DNA of 5,707 nt from the NCBI GenBank assembly GCA_947505915.1, contig CANNNH010000110.1:1-5707 (forward strand), in the 5' to 3' direction. Under the pieces are notes generated by a model. The model was not told where the DNA came from. It saw nothing but the letters and a program-made list of their open reading frames with translations, and made no database searches. This stretch comes from Comamonadaceae bacterium (GTDB taxonomy: Bacteria; Pseudomonadota; Gammaproteobacteria; Burkholderiales; Burkholderiaceae). This document shows positions 4,944 to 5,707 of the stretch, piece by piece (the first letter of the stretch is position 1; every line of letters begins with the position of its first letter). The translations under genes and the position numbers were made by a program.

Positions 4944-5707
4944 ATGGCAAATTCAATTCACTTCTCGATTAAATATGATGGCCCCGCCCTACAAAGCCAT
5001 CAAATGGATGTTAGAGAGCTAGCGCCTGCTCTGATCGCTCTATCTAATATGCTCGAAGAGGCCAACAAGGTCGTATTCCCAAATTCTGAAAGTGTAAAAG
5101 TCAATATTCAAGGCAACTTTAAGGGCGGCTCATTCGGTGTTGACTTAATTGCAGTGCAAAGCATTACGAATCAGATTGTTTCAATGCTGTCAGGCCCTGA
5201 GGCAGCTGCGTTTTCAAATCTCAAAACCATACTTGAAGCCCTTGGGCTCATCGGCGGCGCTGGTTGCGGCCTGATCGGGCTCACCAAGTGGTTACGAGGG
5301 CGCAAACCCTCCCTTATCCGCACAACGGGCGATCGCGTCATTTTTGAGATCACTGAAGCGTCCAGCGTCGAAACATTTGAGATTAACTTGGTCACTAGCA
5401 AGCTCTATCAGAGCCGAGTCGTTAGAAAAGCGTTAGCGAGCGTTGTCAAACCGCTAGAGCGCGATGGCATAGATATTTTTGCGGCCGGCAAAGATGGAAG
5501 CACTTCTGAAGTGATTCGCAAAACTGATGCGTGCTGGTTTGAGTTGTCAGAATCAGAGGCAGATATTGTCTCTGACACCCTAGCCGAACGCGTTTTGCTG
5601 CAGATTGAATCCGCCGTTTTCAAAGATGATCATAAATGGCGTTTCAGTGATGGCGGTAGTTCATTTTTTAGCGAAATCTCAGACTCTAGTTTTATTGAAA
5701 AAATAAA
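4944..5707 (+). CDS. Conserved protein of unknown function, 3' end beyond the window
   Basis: The frame is open for 254 codons from ATG 4944 to the right edge. No other in-frame ATG, GTG or TTG exists back to the stop at 4848, so this start is favoured despite lacking a clear SD. The N-terminal region reads as a small alpha/beta domain: strand IHFSIKYDGPAL (5-16), helix MDVRELAPALIALSNMLEEANKVV (21-44), then strands VKVNIQGNFKGGSFGVDLIAV (51-71). A Gly-rich hydrophobic segment (about 95-115, LEALGLIGGAGCGLIGL) follows, ended by the basic RGRK (118-121); it could be a membrane span or a buried helix. The rest (122-254) is mixed alpha/beta and includes KWRFSDGGSSFF (231-242). From memory, the DGPAL...MDVR-LAPAL...GSF-V-L layout and the KWRF-DGG segment recur in uncharacterised proteobacterial proteins. 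I cannot name a function. It has no visible link to the importer and may be independently transcribed. Confidence 0.8.
   Translation, partial: MANSIHFSIKYDGPALQSHQMDVRELAPALIALSNMLEEANKVVFPNSESVKVNIQGNFKGGSFGVDLIAVQSITNQIVSMLSGPEAAAFSNLKTILEALGLIGGAGCGLIGLTKWLRGRKPSLIRTTGDRVIFEITEASSVETFEINLVTSKLYQSRVVRKALASVVKPLERDGIDIFAAGKDGSTSEVIRKTDACWFELSESEADIVSDTLAERVLLQIESAVFKDDHKWRFSDGGSSFFSEISDSSFIEKI

Noticed and set aside
5171..5623. Two - strand open frames (5171-5401 and 5408-5623)
   Set aside because: They are opposite the long open + strand frame from 4944, which has family-like sequence. The - strand translations are Ser/Arg-rich and look like shadows.

Overview
The window holds an almost complete operon for a branched-chain amino acid type (Liv/HAAT family) ABC importer. 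All genes are on the + strand. The tail of an acyl-CoA metabolism gene lies upstream, and a partly visible conserved gene of unknown function lies downstream. The moderate GC content, the protein sequences and the gene order binding protein–LivH–LivM/LivG fusion–LivF suggest a betaproteobacterium, probably of the Burkholderiales. That placement is an inference from sequence style; no marker gene is present.

Layout: bases 1-53 encode the last 16 residues and stop of what looks like an enoyl-CoA hydratase/isomerase (crotonase family). A 112-bp gap with a good Shine-Dalgarno (SD) sequence leads into the periplasmic substrate-binding protein (166-1308). After a single base comes LivH (1310-2209). 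It overlaps by 11 bp a 608-residue protein in which LivM (permease) and LivG (ATPase) are fused (2199-4025). That gene overlaps LivF (4022-4726) by 4 bp (ATGA). The four genes are almost certainly co-transcribed and translationally coupled. Together they would form one complete importer: the binding protein captures solute in the periplasm, LivH and the LivM half form the membrane pore, and the LivG half and LivF form the ATPase pair. The crotonase tail just upstream hints that the cargo may be an organic, aromatic or fatty acid degraded as a CoA thioester rather than leucine, isoleucine or valine. This cannot be settled here.

Bases 4727-4943 are non-coding and partly AT-rich. They contain a perfect TATAAT, six copies of CTGAG/CTCAG arranged as three inverted pairs, and a 13-pair hairpin that ends on the base before the next start codon. 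An open reading frame then runs from 4944 off the right edge (254 codons, no stop). It resembles a conserved but uncharacterised bacterial family with a central Gly-rich hydrophobic segment. This structured leader plus unknown gene is the least explained part of the window. The importer operon itself is of a well-known type.
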